64,000 nucleotides of DNA from Burkholderia sp. 4M9327F10 (GTDB taxonomy: Bacteria > Pseudomonadota > Gammaproteobacteria > Burkholderiales > Burkholderiaceae). The position numbers and the translations under genes are program-made. Of the stretch, positions 55,633 to 64,000 are shown piece after piece. Under the pieces are notes generated by a model, which saw nothing but the letters and a program-made list of their open reading frames with translations, did not search any database and had not been told where the DNA came from. Within the stretch, counting starts at the first letter, position 1, and the number at the start of each line of letters is the position of its first letter. The stretch spans positions 1 to 64,000 of the forward strand of contig NZ_SCNV01000002.1 of NCBI RefSeq assembly GCF_005503145.1, written 5' to 3'.

Positions 55633-55917
55633 CTTTCACCCCGTAACAAAATATTTCCGCGAGTGTAAAGGATCGACCGTTCTTTTAAATAAGGTAAAAC
55701 CCCGCAAATCCGTGTTGGCAATGCGGTCTCGCCGGCTGGCTCCACCGCCGTTGACGTAGCGCGGTCGCAGAGTCCGCGTGCTTGATGAGTAGAAGTCCTA
55801 CAAAGCTTACGAAATTGCAAGCCAAGCTGTACCAGGCAGGCAGCTTGTCACTACCGCCGAATCCAGCATCAAAGATGTGCGAGTTCTGAGAATCGCGCAC
55901 ACACCTTATAATCGGGC
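55633..55917. promoter_or_regulatory. Divergent promoter region; sigma70 promoter for the RIO kinase
   Basis: TTCTGA (55884-55889) and TATAAT (55907-55912) are 17 bp apart, a good sigma70 promoter pointing to the RIO kinase gene. Initiation would be expected near 55918-55920, which coincides with an ATG. The left part must hold the promoter of the microprotein/SulP direction. No further gene is seen. Confidence 0.55.
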
Positions 55918-56034
55918 ATGACTTTATCCCCGCTCCAGGCCGCCGCTTTGCAGGCAGCCACGCTTACCCGCCCCGCCGTCCTTCTTTTCGCCCCCCTCGC
56001 GTCCCCGTGCCGCACGCAGGCGGTGGCCGCATGA
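55918..56034 (+). CDS. Possible leaderless upstream ORF coupled to the RIO kinase, 38 aa
   Basis: An ATG six nucleotides after the TATAAT box at 55907-55912 opens a 38-codon frame (MTLSPLQAAALQAATLTRPA and so on) whose TGA overlaps the kinase ATG as ATGA. If transcription starts at the predicted position, the mRNA is leaderless and translation of this peptide would feed ribosomes directly to the kinase start, which lacks a clear ribosome-binding site of its own. The peptide is low in complexity, so its role is more likely coupling than a product. Confidence 0.4.
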   Translation: MTLSPLQAAALQAATLTRPAVLLFAPLASPCRTQAVAA

Positions 56035-56888
56035 AGACACCCAAACGTCTGCTCCCGCTCGTCGAAGAGGGCCTGATCGACGAAGTCATCAGCCAGTTGA
56101 TGAGCGGCAAGGAAGCCACCGTATACGTGGTCCGCAGCGGCGATTCGATCCGTTGTGCGAAGGTCTACAAGGATGCGAAGCAGCGCAGCTTCCGCCAGGC
56201 GGCCTCCTATCTCGAAGGGCGCAAGGTCAAGAACAGCCGGGAAGCGCGCGCCATCGAAAAAGGCAGCCGTTATGGCCGCGAGGTGCAGGAGCAGCACTGG
56301 CAGAACGCCGAGGTCGACGCGCTGTTTCGTCTGGCCAATGCCGGCGTGCGCGTGCCGCAGCCGTATATCTGCACGGACGGCGTGCTGCTCATGGAGCTCG
56401 TGACCGACGCGGACGGCAACGTCGCGCCGCGTTTGAACGATGTGGATATGAGCGAAGCACGCGCGGTCGAACTGCATGAGCGGCTGCTCAACGAAGTGGT
56501 GCGTATGCTGTGCGCGGGCGTGATTCACGGCGACCTGTCCGAGTACAACATCCTGCTGGCCGAGGATGGCCCGGTGATCATCGACCTGCCGCAGGCGGTC
56601 GATGCCGCCGGCAATCTCGAAGCCCCTGCCATGCTGGAGCGGGACGTCGACAATCTGGCAGCCTACTTCGGCCGTTTTGCACCGCATCTGCTGAGTGCGA
56701 ATTACGGCAAGGAGATCTGGGCCTTGTTCGAAGGCGGCGGTCTGCATCCCGAAGTGCAATTGACCGGACAGATCGAACTCGACACCACGCCGGTCGATCT
56801 CGACGCGGTGCTGCAGGAACTCGAGGACACGCGCCTCGAAGAAGAAGCCCGCTTGCGCCACGAACAGTCGCTGCGCGAAGGCGGCTGA
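56031..56888 (+). CDS. RIO1-family serine protein kinase
   Basis: A 285-residue atypical protein kinase. The modified P-loop is SGKEATVY (25-32), the ATP-binding lysine K44, the catalytic loop H166-G-D168-LSEYN and the metal-binding D185 in IIDLPQ, all as in RIO1. Archaeal and eukaryotic RIO proteins assist small ribosomal subunit assembly; bacterial ones are poorly known. The C-terminal 60 residues form an acidic helical tail. The ATG at 56031 overlaps the end of a 38-residue upstream ORF; a GTG at 56007 is an alternative start. Confidence 0.9.
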   Translation: MKTPKRLLPLVEEGLIDEVISQLMSGKEATVYVVRSGDSIRCAKVYKDAKQRSFRQAASYLEGRKVKNSREARAIEKGSRYGREVQEQHWQNAEVDALFRLANAGVRVPQPYICTDGVLLMELVTDADGNVAPRLNDVDMSEARAVELHERLLNEVVRMLCAGVIHGDLSEYNILLAEDGPVIIDLPQAVDAAGNLEAPAMLERDVDNLAAYFGRFAPHLLSANYGKEIWALFEGGGLHPEVQLTGQIELDTTPVDLDAVLQELEDTRLEEEARLRHEQSLREGG

Positions 56889-56931
56889 GCGCCTGTATCT
56901 TTGCTAAACGCGCTGCCACACGCGCTTTACT

Positions 56932-58044
56932 CTACGCGTTGCCGCCGGCGCGGCTCGCGCCGCGTCGCGCCTTGGTCGATGCGCGCCTCGCTGGGAGCGT
57001 CGGCGCCACTGCCGGCGCACACCACGGCGCCGGCCCTTGCCGGGGCGCCCCCACCGAGGCGCGCATCGTCACCGTCACGGGAAACTCGCGGAAAATCTCC
57101 CACGACGTTCCGTAGCATTGATTCACCAGCCAGCGCACCGCGTTTTGCGTCAGGTCCGCTGTAGGAATATGCACCGAGGTGAGCGCCGGCGCCGCATAGG
57201 CCGCTGAATAATCGTCATCGTAGCCAATCACCGAGAGATCGCCCGGCACCGAAATGCCGGCCTGCTGAAAACGCGCGAGAGCGCTCACCGCCATCGTGTC
57301 GTTCGCGCAAAACACCGCGGTAAACGGCTGCATCAGGTCGAGCAAAGCCTGCGCCGCCGCATAGCCGCCTTCCGGCGAGAAGTCCGATTCGATCAGCGGC
57401 ACCTGCGCCCGTTCAATGCCGTGGAGCGCCAGCTCCGCAAAGAATCCCTCGAGACGCGCCCGGTTGTCCGAGGCGCTGAAAGGCCCCGCGATGACCGCAA
57501 TCTCGCGATGCCCCTGCTCGAGCAAGGTACGCGCAGCCAGTTCGCCACCGCGCACGTGATCGGCGCAGAACGACGCCTCCGGCAATTGCCCGAAAGCGCG
57601 GTTGAGAAACACCATCTTCGGATGCATCCGATGCAGGCGGGTCAAATCTTCGTCGTGCAGGTCATGGCTGATCACGAGCACACCGTCGCAATCGCGGCCA
57701 ATCAGGAAATCCACCGCTTCGAGCGCCTGCTCGCGCGGCGATGCGTCACCGCAGCCGGTTGCCACCACCACGTGACGATGCACCGCGCGCAACTCGGTGT
57801 CGGTCTGCTTGAGGATGGTGCCGTAGTAGGAGCCAAAGAAGGTCGGCACGAACACGCCGATCATGCCGAGTGACTGCGTCGCCATGGCGCGGCCAATCGA
57901 GGAAGGCCGGAAATTCAGCGCCTCGATGGCAGCCTGCACACGACGCGCGGCATCGGCCGATACCGGTCCCTTGCCGGAAATCGCCCGCGATGCCGTCGAC
58001 ATGCCGACCCCGGCCAGTTCCGCCACGTCTTTCAGGGTTGCCAC
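56932..58044 (-). CDS. LacI-family repressor of the beta-glucoside operon
   Basis: A 370-residue LacI-type regulator. The DNA-binding domain reads ATLKDVAELAGVGMSTASRA followed by ISGKGPVS and ends with the RPSSIGRAMATQ hinge; the periplasmic-binding-like core follows (FCANDTMAVSALARFQQAGISVPGDLSVIGYDD, as fragments). The start is GTG at 58044, with GGAG about 6 nt upstream. It is the last gene of the minus-strand operon, 24 bp after the ATPase gene, and probably binds the 16-bp palindrome upstream of the glucosidase. The last 40 residues are Ala/Arg-rich and atypical. Confidence 0.9.
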   Translation of the reverse strand: MATLKDVAELAGVGMSTASRAISGKGPVSADAARRVQAAIEALNFRPSSIGRAMATQSLGMIGVFVPTFFGSYYGTILKQTDTELRAVHRHVVVATGCGDASPREQALEAVDFLIGRDCDGVLVISHDLHDEDLTRLHRMHPKMVFLNRAFGQLPEASFCADHVRGGELAARTLLEQGHREIAVIAGPFSASDNRARLEGFFAELALHGIERAQVPLIESDFSPEGGYAAAQALLDLMQPFTAVFCANDTMAVSALARFQQAGISVPGDLSVIGYDDDYSAAYAAPALTSVHIPTADLTQNAVRWLVNQCYGTSWEIFREFPVTVTMRASVGAPRQGPAPWCAPAVAPTLPARRASTKARRGASRAGGNA

Positions 58045-58068
58045 ACACGCTCCATCAAACCGTGCCGT

Positions 58069-59151
58069 TCAGAGACGGGCGCCACTGGCCTCGTCGAACA
58101 GCGAAATATGGGCGCTGTCGAGCGAAAAGGCACGCGTTTGCCCTACCGCGATAGGCGCCTTGTCCTGATCGATCGACGCGATCTGGGCGCCATGATAATC
58201 GAGCCAAATAACGCGGTGGTTGCCCATCGGCTCGACCAGCGATACCTGGCCTTGCTGCGCGAAGTCCTGACCCACGCGCACGTCTTCAGGACGCACGCCG
58301 AGCACGCACGGCAGCCTGGTATCGGGCAGTGTCCTGAACGGGTAGCGCGACACATCGAGGTCGAGATGGGCCGTGCAAAAATGCACGCCGTCCTCGCGCC
58401 GTTCCAGCCGCCCTTGCAGCATATTCATCGCCGGCGAGCCGAGAAAGGTCGCCACGAACAGATTGTCGGGCCGCGCATAGACCTCGGCAGGCGTGCCGAT
58501 CTGCTGGATCACGCCGCCGCGCATCACGGCCATGCGGGTGGCGAGCGTCATCGCTTCCACCTGGTCGTGAGTCACGTAGATCATCGTGGCGCCGAGCCGT
58601 TGATGCAGTTGCTTCAGTTCGCGGCGTAACTCGGTGCGCAACTTGGCGTCGAGATTCGACAGCGGCTCGTCGAACAGAAACACGTCCGCCTCGCGCACAA
58701 TCGCGCGGCCGATCGCCACGCGCTGGCGCTGGCCGCCGGATAGTTGCGCCGGCTTGCGCTTGAGCAGCGGCCCGAGTTGCAGCATCTCCGAAGCCCGCGA
58801 CACACGCCGCTCGATTTCCGCCTTCGGCGTGCCGTTGATGCGCAACGCAAACGACAGATTGCGCTCCACGCTCATGGTCGGATACAGCGCATACGACTGG
58901 AACACCAGCGAAATGCGGCGATCTTTCGGATCGGCCCAGGTCATATCCTCGCCGCCGATTTCGATGCTGCCGTCCGTCACGTCGATCAACCCCGCAATGC
59001 TATGCAGCAAGGTGGACTTGCCACAGCCCGACGGGCCGAGCAACACGACGAATTCGCCGGCATTCACATCGAGATCGAGCGACTCGATGACCGTGTTCGC
59101 GCCCAGCTCGATGCGCAGATTGCGAACCGATACGTTCGATACATTGGCCAT
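58069..59151 (-). CDS. ABC transporter ATP-binding protein (MalK/UgpC-type)
   Basis: A 360-residue sugar-importer ATPase. Walker A is GPSGCGKSTLL near residue 38, the ABC signature LSGGQRQRVAIGRAI and Walker B VFLFDEPLSNLD; the C-terminal TOBE/MalK regulatory domain starts around 240 (LGVRPEDVRV). It energises the two permeases immediately upstream. The gene is 15 bp from the permease and 24 bp from the LacI gene. Confidence 0.94.
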   Translation of the reverse strand: MANVSNVSVRNLRIELGANTVIESLDLDVNAGEFVVLLGPSGCGKSTLLHSIAGLIDVTDGSIEIGGEDMTWADPKDRRISLVFQSYALYPTMSVERNLSFALRINGTPKAEIERRVSRASEMLQLGPLLKRKPAQLSGGQRQRVAIGRAIVREADVFLFDEPLSNLDAKLRTELRRELKQLHQRLGATMIYVTHDQVEAMTLATRMAVMRGGVIQQIGTPAEVYARPDNLFVATFLGSPAMNMLQGRLERREDGVHFCTAHLDLDVSRYPFRTLPDTRLPCVLGVRPEDVRVGQDFAQQGQVSLVEPMGNHRVIWLDYHGAQIASIDQDKAPIAVGQTRAFSLDSAHISLFDEASGARL

Positions 59152-59166
59152 GCCCTGTCCCTTGAC

Positions 59167-60102
59167 TTATCCCTTGACCGCGCCGGAAGCAATGCCGCGC
59201 ACAAACCAGCGGCCCGAGATGAAGTAGATGGCGAGCGGCACCATCGACGTGAGGATGGTCGCCGCCATATTGACGTTGTAAAGACGCTCGCCGGTGGTGG
59301 TGTTGATAATGTTGTTCAACTGCACCGTCATCGGCAGGTTCCGCGTGCCCGCGAACACCAGCCCGAGAATAAAGTCGTTCCAGATGCCGGTGACCTGCAT
59401 GATGACCGCCACGACGATGATCGGCGTGGACATGGGCAGCATCAGTTGCAGAAAGATGCGCCAGAAACCGCCGCCGTCAATGCGTGCCGCCTTGAACAGT
59501 TCCAGCGGAATCGACGCGTAGTAGTTGCGAAACAGCAGCGTCATGATGGGCATGCCGAAGATGGTATGAATCACCACAATGCCGGGCAACGAACTGAACA
59601 GATGCACGCTAGCCAGCACCCGCACCAGTGGATAGACCATCACCTGCACCGGAATGAACGCACCCATCAGCAGGACGGCGAACAGCAAGCCGGCGCCGCG
59701 CGGCCGCCAGAACGACAGCGCATAGCCGTTCACCGCGCCGATCATGATGGACAAGATCGTACTCGGCACGACAATGCGCACCGAATTCCAGAAGCCGACC
59801 TGAATGCCGTTGCAGTCGAGACCCGTGCAGACCGATGCCCACGCGTCATGCCACGGCGCGAGCGTGAAATGCAGCGGCAGCGCCAGAATATTGCCCATGC
59901 GAATCTCGCTCATCGGCTTGACCGAGGTCACGAGCATCACGTATAGCGGCAACAGGAAGAACAGTGCGGCCGTAATCAGGAACGCGTAGACGCCAAAACG
60001 AGCGGGCGTGAAGTGGGAGCGGCGTTTCGCACGAGGTCTGGCCGGCGGGTTGACGCCGGGCTTGCCGGCGGACTGGGCAACTGAAGGGACCGTATTCATC
60101 AA
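59167..60102 (-). CDS. Carbohydrate ABC transporter permease (MalG-type)
   Basis: A 311-residue inner-membrane permease with six transmembrane segments and the EAA loop FRNYYASIPLELFKAARIDG. An N-terminal Arg-rich segment of about 30 residues is specific to it. It starts 4 bp before the stop of the other permease gene (ATGA), so the two are coupled. Confidence 0.93.
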   Translation of the reverse strand: MMNTVPSVAQSAGKPGVNPPARPRAKRRSHFTPARFGVYAFLITAALFFLLPLYVMLVTSVKPMSEIRMGNILALPLHFTLAPWHDAWASVCTGLDCNGIQVGFWNSVRIVVPSTILSIMIGAVNGYALSFWRPRGAGLLFAVLLMGAFIPVQVMVYPLVRVLASVHLFSSLPGIVVIHTIFGMPIMTLLFRNYYASIPLELFKAARIDGGGFWRIFLQLMLPMSTPIIVVAVIMQVTGIWNDFILGLVFAGTRNLPMTVQLNNIINTTTGERLYNVNMAATILTSMVPLAIYFISGRWFVRGIASGAVKG

Positions 60103-61034
60103 ACGTCCTTCCGTAAAGCACTGCGGCTGCGCACGTAAAAGAACGGCGCGAGAATCGCCAGCACGGTGACCAGCAACACGACCGAGGCCGCCGAGGCAAG
60201 GCCGATATTGGCGCGGCCGAACAGATAGTCCATGATGAACTTGGCCGGCACTTCGCTCGCCGTGCCCGGGCCGCCTAACGTCATCGCCACGACCGCGTCG
60301 TACAGCTTGACCACCATCACGAACAGCAGCACGAATGCCGTGGACATTGAGGTCTTGAGCATCGGCACCACAATGCTCACGTAGACCCGCCAGCGCGGAA
60401 TGCCGTCGATGCGGGCTGCTTTCCAGATCTCGTCGTCGATGCCGCGCAGGCCGGCCAGCAGCAACGCCATCACCAGCCCGGACGCTTGCCAGACCGTGGC
60501 GATCACGAGCGTATAGACCACCCAGTCCTGATCGACGATCCAGTCGAAGCGCGCGTGGACAAAGCCGATGCGATGCAGGACCTCCTGCACGCCGAGCTCA
60601 GGATTGAGAATCCATTGCCAGACGAGACCTGTAGCCACGAACGACATCGCATACGGATACAGAAACACCGTACGCAACGCCCCTTCCGCCACCACGCGCT
60701 GATCGATGAAGATAGCCAGCAGCAGACCGATCACCATGCAGGCGACGATGAAGCACACCCCATAGATGATGATGTGCTGCAGCGACACCATCCAGCGATC
60801 GTTCTGGAACAACCGCACGTACTGCGTCACGCCGGCGAAGTGGTTGGACGGAAAGGTGCGCGACAGCGTAAGCGACACCTTGACCGTCCACAGCATGGTG
60901 CCGAGGTAGGCGAACAGGACCGTCGCCACCATCGGCAGCAGCGCGATCCAGGCCGCCAGCGGCCAGCGCCGGCCAAGCGGTTTCGAGCGCCTCGCGTGGC
61001 GCTCCTCTACCGACGGTAAGCCGATTGCGCGCAT
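60099..61034 (-). CDS. Carbohydrate ABC transporter permease (MalF-type)
   Basis: A 311-residue permease with six or seven transmembrane segments and the EAA loop LAGLRGIDDEIWKAARIDGIP. It forms the channel with the MalG-type subunit. It begins 8 bp after the binding-protein stop and overlaps the next gene. Confidence 0.93.
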   Translation of the reverse strand: MRAIGLPSVEERHARRSKPLGRRWPLAAWIALLPMVATVLFAYLGTMLWTVKVSLTLSRTFPSNHFAGVTQYVRLFQNDRWMVSLQHIIIYGVCFIVACMVIGLLLAIFIDQRVVAEGALRTVFLYPYAMSFVATGLVWQWILNPELGVQEVLHRIGFVHARFDWIVDQDWVVYTLVIATVWQASGLVMALLLAGLRGIDDEIWKAARIDGIPRWRVYVSIVVPMLKTSMSTAFVLLFVMVVKLYDAVVAMTLGGPGTASEVPAKFIMDYLFGRANIGLASAASVVLLVTVLAILAPFFYVRSRSALRKDV

Positions 61035-61042
61035 CGCCGTGC

Positions 61043-62281
61043 TCAGCTCTTCAGCGCGCTGGCGAACGCCTTTTGCGCATCTTCAGCCGACTCGTTCTTG
61101 TTCCAGAAGTTGGTGATGACGTCCGTCAACGCACCTTGCAGGTCCGGCGAAATCAGCATCTCCGGGTTCGGCAACTGACGCGACTTGTCCTTCATGATGG
61201 CAATGCCCTCCTTCGCGCAGATATCCAGGCTCGAGGTATCCACGTCCGGGCGGATCGGAATGGAGCCTTTCCTTGCGCTGAACGCAACCTGAGCGGGTGG
61301 CGATGTCATGACGGTGGCCAGCAGGTTCTGTGCCTTGATCGCATTGGCATTATCCGTCTTCGGGAACACGAAGACGTCTCCCGCCACCATGTAAGGCGAA
61401 TGTGGCCCGAAGCCCGGGAAGCAGCCGAAATCCTTGCCCGCTACCTGGTTGGCGGCCGAGAACTCACCCTTCGCCCAGTCGCCCATGATCTGCATGCCGG
61501 CCTTGCCCGAAATCACGAGCGCCGTGGCGTCATTCCAGTTGCGGTTGGGCGAACCCGCATCCACGTAATTGTGCAGGCGCTTGAAGGTGGTCAGCACGTT
61601 CCTGAAAGCCGGCGAATTCACCGCATTCTGGTCGCGATCGTGGTAGACCTTCATATACAGGTCGGTGCCACCGACGTCGGCGAACACCGCGTCGAAAGTG
61701 ATTTTTTCCTGCCACGCCTGGCCGCCGAGCGCGAGCGGGATGAGATCGGCCGCTTTCAGCTTGTCGAGATCGGCGAACAGTTCGTCGAAAGTTTGCGGCT
61801 CGCCCGCGATGCCGGCTTTCTTGAAGGCCGGCTTCGAATAGAAGAACCAGTCCTGCATGTGAATGTCGACAGGCGCCGCGTAGAAGTGCCCATTGACCTT
61901 GATGGCGTCGAGAATCGATGGCGGGAAAATGGCGTTCCAGTTCTCTTGGGCCGCCACCGAGTCGACGTTGTTGAGCATGCCCTGATCGATCAGGTCATGA
62001 AACTGCTTGGAGGTGTTGAACTGCGCGGCGGTGGGCGGATCGCCGCCGACAATCCGGTTGATGGCCGTGGAGCGCGCCTGATCGGCACCGGCCACGGCGT
62101 TGTCGACCCACAGGCCGCCGGCCTTGTCGTAGGCATCCGCAAACTGCCGGATAGCGGCCGATTCGCCGCCCGAGGTCCACCAGTGAATCACGTTTGCCTT
62201 CAGCGGATCGGCGTGAGCAACGATGCCATTGAGTGCGAGGGCCAAGGCAACGCCGCTCACGAGTTTCCTTCTGCAGTTCAT
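61043..62281 (-). CDS. Sugar ABC transporter substrate-binding protein
   Basis: A 412-residue periplasmic binding protein of the family 1 type. The signal peptide is MNCRRKLVSGVALALALNG and ends near AHA, without lipobox; KANVIHWWTSGGESAAIRQF is the typical beginning and GKAGMQIMGDWAKGEF the core motif. GGAGGAGACGGA precedes the ATG. Given the adjacent glucosidase it probably binds an oligo-beta-glucoside such as cellobiose. Confidence 0.93.
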   Translation of the reverse strand: MNCRRKLVSGVALALALNGIVAHADPLKANVIHWWTSGGESAAIRQFADAYDKAGGLWVDNAVAGADQARSTAINRIVGGDPPTAAQFNTSKQFHDLIDQGMLNNVDSVAAQENWNAIFPPSILDAIKVNGHFYAAPVDIHMQDWFFYSKPAFKKAGIAGEPQTFDELFADLDKLKAADLIPLALGGQAWQEKITFDAVFADVGGTDLYMKVYHDRDQNAVNSPAFRNVLTTFKRLHNYVDAGSPNRNWNDATALVISGKAGMQIMGDWAKGEFSAANQVAGKDFGCFPGFGPHSPYMVAGDVFVFPKTDNANAIKAQNLLATVMTSPPAQVAFSARKGSIPIRPDVDTSSLDICAKEGIAIMKDKSRQLPNPEMLISPDLQGALTDVITNFWNKNESAEDAQKAFASALKS

Positions 62282-62355
62282 TCCGTCTCCTCCAGGCTTT
62301 GCGCCTTTGTTTCAGGTCGACATACAAACCAGCTCAACGTATTCGGTTGCAGACT

Positions 62356-63747
62356 TCAGTTACGTTTCTTGCGCTCCTCGATAAACTTTGCAATCAGTTC
62401 GGCACTGCGTTTGACGGTGCGCTTTTGCGTCTCATAGTCGACATGCACTACGCCGAAGCGCCGCTCGTAACCGAAGGCCCATTCGAAGTTGTCCAGCAGC
62501 GACCACACGAAATAGCCGCGAATATCGACCCCGGCCTTGATCGCGCTATCCACCGCCGCCATGTGGCGTTTGAGGAACGAGATACGCTGGGGGTCGTCGA
62601 CACGGCCCTCGATCACGCGATCGTCCGACGCCATGCCGTTCTCCGTAATATAGATCGGCGGCAGGTTCGGGTAGCTTTTGTGAAAACCGATCAGCAGGTC
62701 GCGCAAGCCGTCCGGATGCACTTCCCAGCCCATCTGCGTGCGTTCGACGCCTGTCGGCGGCACCTCCGTGAAGCCATGTCCACCGTCGCTCTGCACGTTG
62801 GTGCGGAAGTAATAATTGATGCCGAGAAAGTCGAGCGGCGCGGAGATGGTCTTGAGGTCGCCCTCCAGCACGAGCGGCTCGGTACCGGGCCAGAGATCGA
62901 ACAGATCGTCAGGGTATGCGCCTTTGAACAGCGGGTCGAGAATCCAGGCGTTGTGCTGGACTTCGAACAGATGCGCCGCGTGGCGATCGGCGGCGCTTTC
63001 CGAATTCGCGGTGCCGCGGCCTACGTTGGCGACGAGCCCTTTCAGCGAAGCAGGGTCGTTGGCGCGCAGCACGGGAATTGCCAGGCCGTGTGCAAGCAGC
63101 AGGTGATGCATGGCCTGGGTGGCGAAGCGCCCGTTGGCGAGGCCCGGTGCGTGATGGCCGTTGCCGTAGCCGAGATACGCCGAGCACCACGGTTCGTTGA
63201 GCGTCATCCATGCATCGACCCGGCCGGCAAGCTCGCGGCTCATCAGGTCTGCATAGTCGGCAAAGCGGTACGCGACGTCGCGGTTGAGCCAGCCGCCACG
63301 ATCTTCCAGATATTGCGGCAAATCCCAGTGGTAGAGCGTGACGAAGGTCTTGAGCCCCTTTTCCTTGAGGCGATCGAGCAGGCGTTTGTAGAAGTCGAGG
63401 CCCTTCTGGTTAGGCTTGCCCTGCCCGTCCATGACGCGCGGCCACGCGATCGACAGGCGATAGGCTTCGAAGTTGAGCGCCGTCAGCAGATCGAAGTCCT
63501 CTTCCCAGCGATGATAGTGATCGCAGGCAATCTCGCCGGTGTCGCCCGCCAGCACTTTGCCGGGGGTAGCCGAGAAGGTGTCCCAGATCGAGCTCAGGCG
63601 GCCGTCTTCATGGACAGCCCCTTCAATCTGGTAGGAAGCGGTAGCGGCGCCGAGCAGGAAGTGCTTGCGCCAGAGCGCGGAATCGGCGGGCGGCGTGAAC
63701 GGGTCGCCGTTCAGGTCTTGAGGCGGAGCGGATAGATCGTTTGCCAT
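62356..63747 (-). CDS. Beta-glucosidase, glycoside hydrolase family 1
   Basis: A 463-residue GH1 enzyme that removes terminal beta-D-glucosyl residues with retention. The acid/base is E185 in TLNEPW and the nucleophile E369 in YITENG; FLLGAATASYQIEGA near residue 30 is the N-terminal signature. There is no signal peptide, so it acts on imported glucosides in the cytoplasm. AAAGGAGG lies 5 nt before the ATG. It heads the minus-strand operon, 75 bp ahead of the binding-protein gene, downstream of the LacI-type palindrome. Confidence 0.95.
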   Translation of the reverse strand: MANDLSAPPQDLNGDPFTPPADSALWRKHFLLGAATASYQIEGAVHEDGRLSSIWDTFSATPGKVLAGDTGEIACDHYHRWEEDFDLLTALNFEAYRLSIAWPRVMDGQGKPNQKGLDFYKRLLDRLKEKGLKTFVTLYHWDLPQYLEDRGGWLNRDVAYRFADYADLMSRELAGRVDAWMTLNEPWCSAYLGYGNGHHAPGLANGRFATQAMHHLLLAHGLAIPVLRANDPASLKGLVANVGRGTANSESAADRHAAHLFEVQHNAWILDPLFKGAYPDDLFDLWPGTEPLVLEGDLKTISAPLDFLGINYYFRTNVQSDGGHGFTEVPPTGVERTQMGWEVHPDGLRDLLIGFHKSYPNLPPIYITENGMASDDRVIEGRVDDPQRISFLKRHMAAVDSAIKAGVDIRGYFVWSLLDNFEWAFGYERRFGVVHVDYETQKRTVKRSAELIAKFIEERKKRN

Positions 63748-63792
63748 GAATCCTCCTTTGAGAGGTCGTCAAACCGGTCGGGCGAATGCGCA

Positions 63793-63808
63793 GTGGAAGC
63801 GCTTCCAC
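63793..63808. promoter_or_regulatory. LacI-family operator, perfect 16-bp palindrome
   Basis: GTGGAAGCGCTTCCAC is an exact palindrome with the central CG of LacI/CcpA-type sites, 46 bp upstream of the glucosidase start. The LacI protein at the end of the operon is the evident ligand, giving substrate-induced expression. Confidence 0.85.
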
Positions 63809-64000
63809 AAGAACCAGCGAACGATATCAGCGGCTAAATCCAGGCAGCAATCAGGGTTTGTCTGGAGGGGGGGAGCCCATTGAGGCGTATGAGCGCTGCG
63901 GTCGTCCCGCCATGCACGAGACATTTCAGAGCCGTGGTTTTCTCGCGTAGGCTTTGGAGGAACAATCTCGCGACATCACGACCGTTACACTCATGCTGAC
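63809..64000. other. Window end, no gene recognised
   Basis: The remaining 190 bp hold the upstream part of the beta-glucoside promoter region. I see no gene, terminator or repeat. Confidence 0.5.

Overview
The window is chromosomal DNA of high GC content from a beta-proteobacterium, most likely Burkholderiaceae (Burkholderia, Paraburkholderia or Caballeronia). The evidence is the dense mixture of LysR, AraC, MarR and TetR regulators with single-enzyme neighbours, an OmpC-type Burkholderia porin, an IrlR/IrlS-like two-component system beside an RND pump, and the codon usage. I see no tRNA, rRNA, CRISPR array, phage or complete insertion sequence. The genes are accessory metabolism, transport and regulation, with two housekeeping-type genes (argS and a DAHP synthase).

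Layout. 0.2-6.4 kb: a cysteine-cluster protein, a DUF72 protein, a LysR/quinone-oxidoreductase divergent pair, an MmyB-type HTH regulator and a carboxymuconolactone-decarboxylase-like protein. 6.7-10.5 kb: a two-TM potassium channel, a MATE exporter divergent from a MarR regulator, and a QorB-like reductase divergent from an HxlR regulator; both divergent pairs have clear operator-like repeats. 10.6-18.8 kb: a VOC protein, a nucleotidyltransferase-like protein, a chemoreceptor, an arginyl-tRNA synthetase of the E. coli type and a large TonB-dependent receptor. 19-24 kb: an AraC regulator, an unusual exported protein built of 55-residue repeats and translationally coupled to a small membrane protein, a PRC-barrel protein, an M24 peptidase and a free methionine-R-sulfoxide reductase. 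24-25.2 kb is a gene-poor, AT-richer scar with an istB fossil and twin IclR-type operators, followed by a porin and an aromatic-acid-type MFS transporter.

28-33.8 kb: a membrane diguanylate cyclase, a class I DAHP synthase with a TTG start, a TetR regulator, a LysR-GNAT operon and a lipocalin-like protein. 33.8-42 kb: a five-gene minus-strand block (RND permease, adaptor, outer-membrane factor, response regulator, sensor kinase). 42-44.2 kb: an EamA transporter under a repressor-type operator and an orphan HicB. 44.3-51.1 kb: a probable sugar-acid catabolic cluster (enolase-superfamily dehydratase, LysR, IlvD/Edd dehydratase, DHDPS-family lyase, MFS importer). 51.2-56.9 kb: a VOC protein, a LysE exporter with a small membrane partner, a candidate small RNA, a SulP transporter, a 32-residue membrane microprotein and a RIO-family kinase preceded by a possible leaderless upstream ORF. 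56.9-63.8 kb: a complete beta-glucoside operon (GH1 glucosidase, ABC importer, LacI repressor) with a perfect 16-bp LacI-type operator.

The least explained loci are the 55-residue-repeat protein with its partner, the RIO kinase leader, the microprotein upstream of SulP and the candidate sRNA. All family assignments come from motif and sequence recognition by eye; no database search was possible.
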